From JAEDHM01 sp964368645 (GTDB lineage Bacteria; Bacillota; Clostridia; Christensenellales; CAG-1252), in the NCBI GenBank assembly GCA_964368645.1, contig CAYJBY010000005.1:61235-125234 (forward strand): a stretch of 64,000 nucleotides of DNA, in the 5' to 3' direction. Positions 1 through 7,500 of this stretch are shown here, in pieces. Numbering within the stretch: the stretch's first letter is position 1; the number at the start of each line of letters is the position of its first letter. A program made the translations under genes and the position numbers. The notes beneath the pieces were generated by a model. The model did no database searches. It was not told the DNA's origin and worked only from the letters and a program-made list of their open reading frames with translations.

Positions 1-778
1 GGTATTTTGCCACGTCGTCCTTAATCGCCTTGTTCCACTCGGTGTCGTCGAAGTTGGCGTTGATTTCAAAATTTTCGGGGTAGTCAACGGTAAAATACAG
101 ATATGCGGTTTTGACCGTTCTGTTCTCCTGATAATAAATACTGCCGTCCGCGTTAGTCTTCGTAAAATACACTATATCATTGTTTATCGTGTATTTTGCG
201 GTAATTGTGCTAAAGGTTTTTGCCGTAGCGTCATAGCTGTACATATATCCGTCGAAGAGCTTGATATAGGTATCGTTTTCAACGCTGTAATATACGCCCT
301 CCAAGGAGTCCAAAGCCCCCTCGAAGTTAGTGCTTCTGGTGTAGGTGACGGCGTTAGCGGAAATTACTTTCTTTTCGGAATAATACATCTCCTCCTCCAC
401 TACGATAGCGTCGGTAAGGGTTTTAATATCCGCCGCGTCCATAGTGCCTTGCGCGGTTAGATATTCGGTATAGGATTTTTTGAGCTGATTGAGCATCGTA
501 GCGTCGTAGCTGACGGAAAAGCCGTTAATACCATCTGCCATTTTTACAGTGGCTTGAATGTAGGTTGAATCGGCAAAATAGGTAAAACAGCTTGTCAAGT
601 CCTCCGAAAAACGCATACTCTTACCAGATTGTAAATATCTTTGACTGTTCGAACTGTAATAACACTCGTAATAATCCGCCGAGGAAACCAGTTTTTTGGT
701 GTTACAGCCGGAAAGTGCGCAAACCGAAGCGAGAACTAATACGATTATTAAGGCTATGCATGGGATAAACTTTTTCAT
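1..778 (-). CDS. Putative lipoprotein of unknown function (partial, runs off the left edge)
   Basis: Reading the minus strand from the ATG at 778, the frame stays open for 259 codons to the window edge, so the C-terminus is missing. The N-terminus is a typical lipoprotein signal: MKKF, a hydrophobic stretch, then the lipobox LSGC, giving a lipid-attached Cys near residue 25. Export and diacylglycerol anchoring in the membrane are therefore likely. An AAGGAG ribosome binding site lies 5-6 bases upstream and a TTGACA-type promoter further up. The mature part is rich in Tyr, Thr, Asp and Asn and looks like beta structure, with short motifs such as YYSVENDTYIKLFDG. I recognise no family. It is transcribed away from the large surface operon and shares only its lipoprotein nature with it. 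The gene call is well supported; the function is unknown. Confidence 0.85.
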   Translation of the reverse strand, partial: MKKFIPCIALIIVLVLASVCALSGCNTKKLVSSADYYECYYSSNSQRYLQSGKSMRFSEDLTSCFTYFADSTYIQATVKMADGINGFSVSYDATMLNQLKKSYTEYLTAQGTMDAADIKTLTDAIVVEEEMYYSEKKVISANAVTYTRSTNFEGALDSLEGVYYSVENDTYIKLFDGYMYSYDATAKTFSTITAKYTINNDIVYFTKTNADGSIYYQENRTVKTAYLYFTVDYPENFEINANFDDTEWNKAIKDDVAKY

Positions 779-797
779 AGTAACTCCTTGAGTTAAT

Positions 798-827
798 ATG
801 TTACCACATTTTAGAGGGAAATGTCAA
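798..827 (-). promoter_or_regulatory. Candidate promoter of the left-edge lipoprotein gene
   Basis: On the minus strand a TTGACA -35 box (822-827) is followed after 18 bp by TAACAT (798-803), which matches the -10 consensus at its first two and last two positions. It lies just upstream of the ribosome binding site and ATG at 778. Seen by eye only. Confidence 0.55.
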
Positions 828-999
828 TGCGCAAAAGGAATTGCCCTCATAAACGGTTTGTTTTATATACGAGAGAAACTAAGTATGGCTCTTTAGCGGT
901 TTTGTAAACCACAGATTAAGATTATATTCCGACACCCGAAAAAATGGCGTAAATAGCGAAACGTGCGCAATTAAAGCCCCTTTTTTATTGGCAATTCGT

Positions 1000-1270
1000 C
1001 AAAATCGGAATGATAACAAAAGTGCAAACACAACAAAATCGGAATAACGTAAAGTCGAAACGCGGAAAAACTGATAAACAACACAAACGGAAAAATAACA
1101 AAAAGCGGAAACGCCACAAAGCTGAAATACGAAAAAGCTGATATACAACACAAGCAAAAATTGCACACAAACGAAAATACGGCAAAATCGAAAACACCGC
1201 AAAAAAGCAGAAATGCGTCAAATCGAAAAGTGTCGAAGCCTCAAATACAGCAAAATCGGAAATACAACAA
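1000..1270. repeat. Degenerate ~17-bp tandem repeat array
   Basis: About 16 head-to-tail units of 15-18 bp, mostly 17, fill this gene-free stretch downstream of the tRNA gene. A typical unit on the + strand reads CAAAATCGGAAATACAA. Clear copies start at 1000, 1017 and 1034, with further units to about 1265. The conserved feature is a CAAAA-x-CGGAAA-like purine-rich core followed by a short A/C-rich tail. The units have diverged from each other, so this is an old minisatellite rather than a recent expansion. Frames across it give only low-complexity Phe/Cys-rich products, so I do not call a gene. The rest of the interval to the left (828-999) holds nothing I recognise. Confidence 0.7.
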
Positions 1271-1297
1271 AAAAAGATGCAATTACTTGCATCTTTG
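1264..1297 (-). terminator. Rho-independent terminator of tRNA-Gln
   Basis: A perfect 10-bp stem (1273-1282 with 1287-1296) and a 4-nt loop are followed, reading the minus strand, by a run of T residues (the A run at 1264-1272). It begins three bases past the CCA end of the tRNA. Confidence 0.85.
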
Positions 1298-1299
1298 AT

Positions 1300-1373
1300 T
1301 GGCAGGAGTAGTCGGAATCGAACCAACACCATAGGAGTCAGAGGCCTATGTGCTACCACTACACCATACTCCA
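1300..1373 (-). tRNA. tRNA-Gln (anticodon CTG)
   Basis: The minus strand folds as a complete 74-nt tRNA. The acceptor strand begins TGGAGTA, as expected for the U1-starting glutamine tRNAs. The D arm has GTGT paired to GCAC, the anticodon loop is CTCTGAC with anticodon CTG, the T arm has the TTCGATT loop, and CCA is encoded at 1300-1302. Two positions are unpaired in this fold: position 1 against 72 (U-U) and the last anticodon-stem pair (C-U). A weak first pair is normal for tRNA-Gln. The gene has its own promoter and terminator, so it is a single-gene unit. Confidence 0.9.
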
Positions 1374-1386
1374 TCACAGCATTGCT

Positions 1387-1415
1387 ATTATATTACAAAA
1401 AAAACGCGGTTGCAA
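1387..1415 (-). promoter_or_regulatory. Promoter of tRNA-Gln
   Basis: On the minus strand TTGCAA (1410-1415) is separated by exactly 17 bp from a perfect TATAAT (1387-1392). The predicted start falls a few bases before the tRNA at 1373. The spacer contains eight consecutive T residues, which might also serve as the end signal of the upstream membrane-protein gene. Confidence 0.75.
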
Positions 1416-1431
1416 CTGTTTTTCAATAGTT

Positions 1432-1761
1432 TTATGAGGTTTGCTCAAAAAAATCCTTTTGCTTTTTTACTTTATTGAGAACGAAAGTTAAAATCGAGCA
1501 AAAAACGCTGATGCCGAGAAAGAACCACATCACAACGTCTATGTATTCCCTTAAAAAAACCGCCAAAAGCAGAGTTATCGCCGCCGCAACCGCGTTGCCC
1601 AGCGCAATTACGGCAAAAGCCTTCAGCGGACACACGTGAGTGAAACAGGCGATTACGCTCCCCGACCATACTCCCGTCATAGGCGCGGGTATGGCGACAA
1701 ACAGCATTAACCCCAATAGCTTTTTCCTCTCGCTGACGGTTGCGCCGTCGCCGTCCAACTG
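1432..1761 (-). CDS. Small multidrug export family (COG2426-like) membrane protein, 5' end lost in the scaffold gap
   Basis: The frame ends at TAA (1432-1434) and stays open up to the N run, so the start and roughly the first third of the protein are missing. The visible 110 residues contain FVAIPAPMTGVWSGSVIA, close to the conserved AIPLPGTGAWTG segment of the small-multidrug-export / COG2426 membrane proteins. Three further hydrophobic segments follow and a Lys-rich end closes the protein. The family is named for putative drug export, but its transport role is poorly established. The TTG at 1758 that could be read as a start is internal: family alignment needs about 50 more residues upstream. 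No ribosome binding site can be judged because of the gap. Confidence 0.75.
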   Translation of the reverse strand, partial: QLDGDGATVSERKKLLGLMLFVAIPAPMTGVWSGSVIACFTHVCPLKAFAVIALGNAVAAAITLLLAVFLREYIDVVMWFFLGISVFCSILTFVLNKVKKQKDFFEQTS

Positions 1762-1861
1762 NNNNNNNNNNNNNNNNNNNNNNNNNNNNNNNNNNNNNNN
1801 NNNNNNNNNNNNNNNNNNNNNNNNNNNNNNNNNNNNNNNNNNNNNNNNNNNNNNNNNNNNN
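1762..1861. other. Scaffold gap (100 N)
   Basis: Exactly 100 undetermined bases, the conventional size for a gap of unknown length. It removes the start of the membrane-protein gene on the left and probably the promoter region of the TtcA-family gene on the right. Adjacency across it is an assembly inference. Confidence 0.98.
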
Positions 1862-1881
1862 GTTGCTTATAATTTTTAATT

Positions 1882-2616
1882 ATGAAACAGATTTTAGGCG
1901 GACTGCGTAAGGCGGTTACAGATTATCGAATGATTGACGACGGCGACAAGATAGTCGTCGGCGTTTCGGGCGGCAAGGACAGTCTTGTGCTTTTTGAAGC
2001 ACTGAAACGCTACCGCCGTTTTTCCCCTCAGCACTTCGAGCTGATAGGCGTTCACGTGGATATGGGATTCAAGAACGCGGACGAAAAGGGGCTTGAAGCC
2101 GTGAAACGGTACTTTGACGAGAGCGGAGTTCAACTTATAGTTGAAAAGACGGACATCGCCGAGATACTTTTCGACGTTAGGAAGGAAAGCAACCCTTGCA
2201 GTCTTTGTTCTAAAATGCGGCGCGGCGCACTGTGCAACGCGGCGGTAAATCTCGGTGCCAGTAAGCTGGCTCTAGGTCATCACGCGGACGACGTTTTGGA
2301 TACGATGCTCCTGTCCTTTATGTTCGAGGGCAGGCTATCTACCCTTGCGCCGAAAAGCCTGATGAGCAGGACGGGCGTTACCGTCATAAGACCGCTGATT
2401 TACCTATCCGAATGCGACGTTGCCGGCGCGGCGAAAAAGCTGGAGCTTCCCGTGCTTTTCAACCCCTGCCCCGAGGACAAGCATACTCAGCGCGAGTATA
2501 TGAAAAAACTGGTGGATAATATCCGCAAGGATATTCCCTGCGCCAAGGAACGTATGATTTCCGCTATAGAAAGTCCGGAAAGATACAATCTTTGGGCTAA
2601 ACGGACGGAGGACTAG
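1882..2616 (+). CDS. TtcA-family tRNA 2-thiocytidine biosynthesis protein (PP-loop ATPase)
   Basis: The 244-residue protein has the PP-loop ATP pyrophosphatase motif SGGKDS at residues 29-34, a Cys pair in PCSLCSKMRRG (Cys106, Cys109), GHHADD at 132-137, and a third Cys in NPCPED (Cys196). This layout matches the TtcA family, which uses an iron-sulfur cluster on such cysteines to thiolate cytidine 32 of tRNAs. The protein is shorter than E. coli TtcA (about 310 residues) but similar to the short Firmicutes members. A TATAAT at 1868-1873 ends only 8 bases before the ATG and no ribosome binding site is visible, so the message may be leaderless; the gap hides anything further upstream. The gene converges on spoIIID and the two overlap by 20 bp at their 3' ends. 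Confidence 0.88.
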   Translation: MKQILGGLRKAVTDYRMIDDGDKIVVGVSGGKDSLVLFEALKRYRRFSPQHFELIGVHVDMGFKNADEKGLEAVKRYFDESGVQLIVEKTDIAEILFDVRKESNPCSLCSKMRRGALCNAAVNLGASKLALGHHADDVLDTMLLSFMFEGRLSTLAPKSLMSRTGVTVIRPLIYLSECDVAGAAKKLELPVLFNPCPEDKHTQREYMKKLVDNIRKDIPCAKERMISAIESPERYNLWAKRTED

Positions 2617-2866
2617 AGTTCTCCTTAAGGTATTTGATTCGGGTGCTTTCGCCACCTCTGATATGCCTTTCCGCCAGATTGACGGCAAGCACGGAAGCTA
2701 CCCTTTCAAACAACTCCTTATCAAGGGTTTTCAGCCTTTTGGTAACGTCGGCGTGCACCGTGGATTTGCTGATACCGAAAACGCTCGCCGTCTCCCTTAC
2801 GGTGGCGGAGTTAGCCGTTATGTACTCTGCGTGAAGCAGGATTCTGTCTTTTATTGTCTTATTCAT
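2597..2866 (-). CDS. spoIIID: Stage III sporulation transcriptional regulator SpoIIID
   Basis: The 89-residue protein aligns along its length with SpoIIID, a small DNA-binding regulator of the mother-cell programme during spore formation. Its helix-turn-helix core is recognisable as TVRETASVFGISKSTVHADV, and the downstream RHIRGGEST matches the conserved RHLRGGEAT of the Bacillus protein. Length is close to the 93 residues of B. subtilis SpoIIID. The ATG at 2864-2866 follows a GGAGG ribosome binding site. The 3' end overlaps the convergent TtcA-family gene by 20 bp (TAG at 2597-2599). It starts 93 bp from the divergent ROK gene. Its presence is the best evidence here that the organism forms, or descends from, endospore formers. 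Confidence 0.93.
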   Translation of the reverse strand: MNKTIKDRILLHAEYITANSATVRETASVFGISKSTVHADVTKRLKTLDKELFERVASVLAVNLAERHIRGGESTRIKYLKENSSPPSV

Positions 2867-2921
2867 CGCCCCTCCAATGCTTATACTTATGAACGGGCGA
2901 GCCGCTATATACGCATAATAA

Positions 2922-2942
2922 CCCGAAAAAAAGACTTTCGGG
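2922..2942 (+). other. Hairpin just upstream of the ROK gene
   Basis: CCCGAAA (2922-2928) and TTTCGGG (2936-2942) form a perfect 7-bp stem with a 7-nt loop, in the 93-bp gap between the divergent spoIIID and ROK genes and only 8 bases before the GGAAGG ribosome binding site. It could be a leader structure or an operator; nothing in the sequence decides. Confidence 0.4.
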
Positions 2943-2959
2943 GCGTAAAAGGAAGGAAA

Positions 2960-4261
2960 ATGTCTTATATTGCCTTTGACAAAGTTCTAACCGAGTATTT
3001 TCGCTCGGCACAGCAGGCGCAGGACGGGGTTCGCGTTGGACTGACTCTCTGCCGCGACGCGTCGCGTAGGTTTACCTACGATTTTTATATTGCTCCGAGT
3101 CTTGCGGAAACGGAACGTATCTGCGTATTGTTGGCGAAAACTCTTTTTTATCTCGTTGGTGGCAGTTCTTTTTTAACGGATAGCCCCTACCTTGCGGAAA
3201 TTCTGCCGAAACATTTTGCGCCTAACGGCGATAAGTCCTTCGATTACGGCTTTTGCGAAACCGTTTTCGGCGAGCCTATGACCTTTACCTTAACCGATAA
3301 GCTCCCCGAAACGCTGTGGATTACAGCCCCTTGCGGCGGTAATACGCTGGGCAGACGAATCGGCTTGGACGTTGGCGCAAGCAGTATCAAGGTTTGCGCC
3401 AAGACGGACGGCAGGGTGATTTTTGAAAACTCCTACGACTGGCAGCCTAAGCTGTATTCGGACGCCTCGTGTCATTTTAACCGACTGAAAAACGCGGTTA
3501 ACGACGCATATACCGCACTTTGCGGAAAAGCCGATAGCTTGGGGGTGAGTACGGCAGGTGCGGTTTACGATAACGAGCTAAGGCTTTCGTCCATACTGTT
3601 GGGCTTGGGCGAGCAGGCTCTGAATCAAGGCGGAAAAACCGTATATAAGGACGTGGCAGCTTGCTTTAATCTGCCTTTGTCGGTTGCCAACGACGGAGAC
3701 GTGACGGCTCTCGGCGGCGCAAAGCTTGCGGGTAAGGGCAAGGTTCTGGGAATATCCTTAGGCACCAGCGAGGCAGGAGGGTACGTTGACGGCTCGGAAT
3801 TGATTAACGGCTGGCTCAACGAGCTTGCTTTCATACCTGTTGACTACGCAACGGACGGATATTACGACGAGTGGAGCAAGGATACGGGAGTAGGCGCGAA
3901 ATATCTTTGTCAGGAGGGCGTTATCTCTCTTGCAAAGGCCAAGGGCTTTAGCTTTGACGGCGCGGCAACTTCCGCCGACAGGTACTCCGCGGTGAAAAAG
4001 GCGGCTGACCTCGGCAACGCGGACGCTTTGGACTGTTACAAAACTCTCGGCTTGTGGCTCGCGGACGGCATACTGCTGTACTCGCGGTTTTTGGACGTTG
4101 ACACGGTACTGATAACCGGAGGCGTCACATCAGGCGTCGGCGGCGACGTAATGATAGAGGAAACACGCCGTCAATTAGACGGAAAAACCGCAATTCGAGT
4201 GGTTCTGCCGAAAAACGAAAATCGCCGTTTTGGGCAGTCTTACACCGCCACAGAGCTTTAG
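2960..4261 (+). CDS. ROK-family (glucokinase-like) protein with an N-terminal extension
   Basis: I chose the ATG at 2960 because GGAAGG precedes it. A longer frame to 2663 would run antisense through spoIIID. The 433-residue protein has an N-terminal part of about 130 residues that I do not recognise. It is followed by an actin-like ATPase fold of ROK type: phosphate-1 loop IGLDVGASSIKV (from residue 134), GVSTAGAVYD, the segment VANDGDVTALGGAKLAGKGK with the catalytic Asp, the glycine-rich GISLGTSEAGGYV, and a C-terminal VLITGG. ROK proteins are sugar kinases or sugar-responsive repressors. No helix-turn-helix is visible, so a kinase is more likely. The CxCGxxGCxE zinc motif of classical ROK glucokinases is absent (GWLNELAFIPVDY stands there), so the substrate cannot be inferred. 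A weak terminator follows. Confidence 0.88.
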   Translation: MSYIAFDKVLTEYFRSAQQAQDGVRVGLTLCRDASRRFTYDFYIAPSLAETERICVLLAKTLFYLVGGSSFLTDSPYLAEILPKHFAPNGDKSFDYGFCETVFGEPMTFTLTDKLPETLWITAPCGGNTLGRRIGLDVGASSIKVCAKTDGRVIFENSYDWQPKLYSDASCHFNRLKNAVNDAYTALCGKADSLGVSTAGAVYDNELRLSSILLGLGEQALNQGGKTVYKDVAACFNLPLSVANDGDVTALGGAKLAGKGKVLGISLGTSEAGGYVDGSELINGWLNELAFIPVDYATDGYYDEWSKDTGVGAKYLCQEGVISLAKAKGFSFDGAATSADRYSAVKKAADLGNADALDCYKTLGLWLADGILLYSRFLDVDTVLITGGVTSGVGGDVMIEETRRQLDGKTAIRVVLPKNENRRFGQSYTATEL

Positions 4262-4375
4262 AAACGAGTTTTACGTTAATAATTGTATCATTTTTATTTA
4301 TATCGCAATAAATGTTGCTTATAATTGTCTTTAATCCGACTGTCTTTTTCGGGACTGTCAAACGATGATTTTTCA

Positions 4376-4404
4376 ACCGATTATCTTGTAAAGTCGGCTT
4401 TTTC
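4376..4404 (+). terminator. Weak candidate terminator after the ROK gene
   Basis: ACCGATT and AAGTCGG can pair with one bulged base around a short loop, followed by CTTTTT. It separates the ROK gene from the promoter of the giant operon. The stem is imperfect. Confidence 0.4.
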
Positions 4405-4456
4405 CGTAAAAAATCCGCATTAAATTATATTTAATGTGAAAGTTGCGTGTTGTCTA

Positions 4457-4485
4457 TTGACATTTTAAGTTTTAAGTAATAAAAT
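4457..4485 (+). promoter_or_regulatory. Strong promoter of the giant surface-protein operon
   Basis: A perfect TTGACA (4457-4462), a 17-bp AT-rich spacer and TAAAAT (4480-4485) make a near-consensus housekeeping sigma promoter. Transcription would start near 4492, leaving a leader of about 42 nt before the ATG at 4534. I see no obvious repressor palindrome over it. Confidence 0.8.
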
Positions 4486-4503
4486 AATCGCGTGTATATG
4501 TGT

Positions 4504-4518
4504 CCCCTCGCGGAGGGG
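4504..4518 (+). other. 5' leader hairpin of the giant transcript
   Basis: CCCCTC (4504-4509) pairs perfectly with GAGGGG (4513-4518) across a 3-nt loop. It would lie about 12 nt from the predicted 5' end of the mRNA and just before the CGGAGG ribosome binding site (4523-4528). Such 5' stem-loops often protect mRNA against decay; that role here is inferred. Confidence 0.55.
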
Positions 4519-4533
4519 CATACGGAGGTCTAT

Positions 4534-7500
4534 ATGAGCAAAAATCGCATCACGTTAATAGCTTTGGCAGCAATTCTCATTGTCTTTGCCGCAGTTCTAG
4601 GGTTGACGGCTTGTGCCGATACCATCAATGTGCCGGGAGGCACTGACGTTCCGGTTACGCCCGGTGAGGAGGGACTGATATCTTCGGTCAGCTCCGACGA
4701 CTACGTACCCGATTCTTCACTCTCGACGGCAGACGCCGAAAGAGCCAAAAACGTCAACAAGTTTAATATGGCGATTGATTCGTTTAAGGAGCTTGGGGCG
4801 TCGATAGTCAACTTCGATTCTGCTTCCGATTACATAGTAATGGCGCTCAAATCCGAGTACATTACCATTGTAACCAACGGACAGGAGCAGAAGTTCGTTA
4901 TGGACTTCCAGATGCGGCTTAACGTCAAGAACAACTCCAAGACCGATATTAAGTTTACCCTTAACAGAGTAAGCGACGGCGCGATTGTTTTAGGGCTTTA
5001 CTACGATGCGGGTGTGCTCTATCTCGATATTGCCGGCGATAAGGGCCCCAACGTGATGATTAACGAGCTTAACATCACCTCAATCGTAGATTTCGTCAAG
5101 TCTTTGACCGCTTCCTCCGGCGGCGACGACACTTCTTCCGAAACTCCCTCCACCTCCGAACCTACCACCTCCGCAATATCTCTCGACGAGAACGGCAACC
5201 TCTCGATTGCCGGTTTCCTCAACCTCAACATATACGATTACATAGGCGTTTTAATCAAGGACGTTACCGTGAAGACCTACGAGGATTATAAGACCTTCAC
5301 CGTTAATACCGACCTCAACGCTTTGATTTCAAAATTCACAGGCTTGCTTAATTCCTTCGGCGGCGGCAACTTCGTTAATACGATGGTTGAAACTTTGCTG
5401 GGAATTCAGATAGACCCTATTCTCACCGCTTTGTTCGGTATAGACCTCAACACGATTTTCAATTATCCTTTGGACGACATCGGCTTTACCGTCAGCGGTA
5501 AGCTCAAGGGCGCCAACGACAGCTACACCTTCGGCGGAGTTGCTTTGAACGTGGGCTACGGCGTCAACGACTTCAAATTCGGTTTTGAGGTGGGCGCGTC
5601 CTACTACGGCACTTCTCCTTCGGGCATCGCGGCTATCTCCTTCCCCGAATTCGTGAACTACGAGCGTTATATGCTCACCAACTTAGACGTGGGTATAGAC
5701 CTTTTGTTCTCCAACGACGAGGATAGAGAGATTACCGTGGGCAACGCTCTGGGCGGTATCCTCGAAAAGTATTTCGGCGTAACTGGACTCGGCGATTTAG
5801 GCGCGTCCGGTATCAAGCTCGGTGCAGGCGTTTACGGACTTAAGCTACGCTTACAGACCACTGTGGATCTTGCCAACAACGAGAATACCAAGATTGTCCT
5901 TAACGTATCCACCGCGGATGGCACGGCTCTCGGCAACATTATTTACAACGGCGCGGACGAGAATCTCTACATAGACTTAGACGGTCTCGGACTTCCCAAA
6001 CTTCGCTACGGCGGACTCAATATCAGCACTCTCCTTTCTTCCTTCTTAAGCCCCGAGATATTTAATCTTCTCGCAGGCACGGGCAGTGACACCGCGGCGG
6101 CAGGCGACAACGTGCTGACGCTCGGACAGGCGCTGAAGACAGCTTACGGCACCGATACGGAGAGCGAGGCTGTTCAACAGCTGTTCACCACCGGAACTTA
6201 CGTCTTATCCGAAGCAGGCGACGCGGCTAATCCTAAGTTCGCCGCCAGCAACGTGACCATTCTCAACGTAATCACCAACGTACTCAGCGGACTTTCCTTG
6301 GACGGCGGCATCAATATCAGCCTTGACCGTAACGTAATCAAGCAGGTAATCGGTTATCTTGCCGATACCACCAAGGCGGATATCCTGTACGCGGTTTACT
6401 ACGGTATGACGGACGCGATCGGCGCAGACGACGTATTGCTCCGCAGTATCACGCTTAAACTCGGCATCAAAGACGGCGTTAATGTTTCGCTGGACGTTTG
6501 TATGAACGAGGGCGAGGACAGCGAGTTTTCGACTATGCTGCCCGGCACTCATTTAACCCTCGGGCTTAAGCTCAACTGGGGTTCTATGCCTGCCTTTGTC
6601 GTGGACTTTTCCACACTTAACGCCGCGGAATTCGCGGATATTAACAATCTGAAAACCATCAGCTTAGGCGCACAGGTTTCCTTAGAAGGCTCTACAGGCG
6701 ACCTTACCGAGCTGGATTTGCATTCCGCTTTGGGCGGCTTGGTATCTCAACTGGCTTGTATTCTCCGCGTTGACGAGGAGCTTAACGGCGGTGTGGATAT
6801 GGTTATAGACGCCAACCTTACGGTGGACGGCTTTAGCGTTTCCGACATTATCGGCGGCAACTTCGACGCCCTTAACATTCAGAATATAGAGCTTGCGCTC
6901 AGACTTTACAAGAAGGGTGAGCATACTGCCGCAGGACTGCTGTTCAGCGTCTATTACTGCGAATACGGCACAGGCGACCACGCTATCTTTGTGGACGCTT
7001 CCGCATTATCCACCGACGGCGAGAACAATCTGCCTAAGTTTATGTACAAGATAGACTTAGAGGATATGCTTAACGAGCTGCTTTCCGGCACTGCCGCCAC
7101 CGCCCTTGCCGCGGCAGGCGAGACTGCCGACGACACCGCGGCTACCGTGGCGCCCGAGGACATTATCCGCTATGCAGGCTACGCTTTCGGCGGTATTTCG
7201 CTGACTAAGGACGCTTTTACCCTTTACCTCGGCGAAAAGCTTTTAGGTCTGGTATGCGAACTTCTCTTCAAAACCCAAGAGGTTGACGCGGTTATCGCTA
7301 TGGACAAGAGCAGCAGCCTTTCACTCTCCGTGGCTAACGGCTTGGCTATGGATTTGACTCTTGCTTTAGATACCTCTAAGGGGCAGTCCAATTACAAGAA
7401 CCCCTACGTCAAACTGGGTATTTCCAACCTTTCCCTCGGCATTGTGAAACGCGATATTATCCCCGACGGCAACTGGTACGCGGACTATGCGGACATTACC

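Noticed and set aside
1000..1270. CRISPR array
   Set aside because: There is no constant repeat separated by unique spacers; the whole ~17-bp unit repeats with drift, and no cas genes are present.
1640..1879. A + strand frame crossing the N run
   Set aside because: It runs through 100 undetermined bases and is antisense to the membrane-protein gene.
2663..2959. An in-frame upstream start at 2663 for the ROK gene
   Set aside because: It would overlap spoIIID in antisense for 200 bp. The ATG at 2960 has a proper ribosome binding site.
1862..4326. The 13-bp string GTTGCTTATAATT occurs both at 1862-1874 and at 4314-4326, suggesting a shared promoter element
   Set aside because: Many 13-bp matches are expected by chance in 64 kb, and the flanks do not agree.
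4492..4533. An earlier in-frame start for the giant lipoprotein at 4492 or 4498
   Set aside because: No ribosome binding site; the predicted transcription start is there; the extra residues would precede and disrupt the lipoprotein signal.
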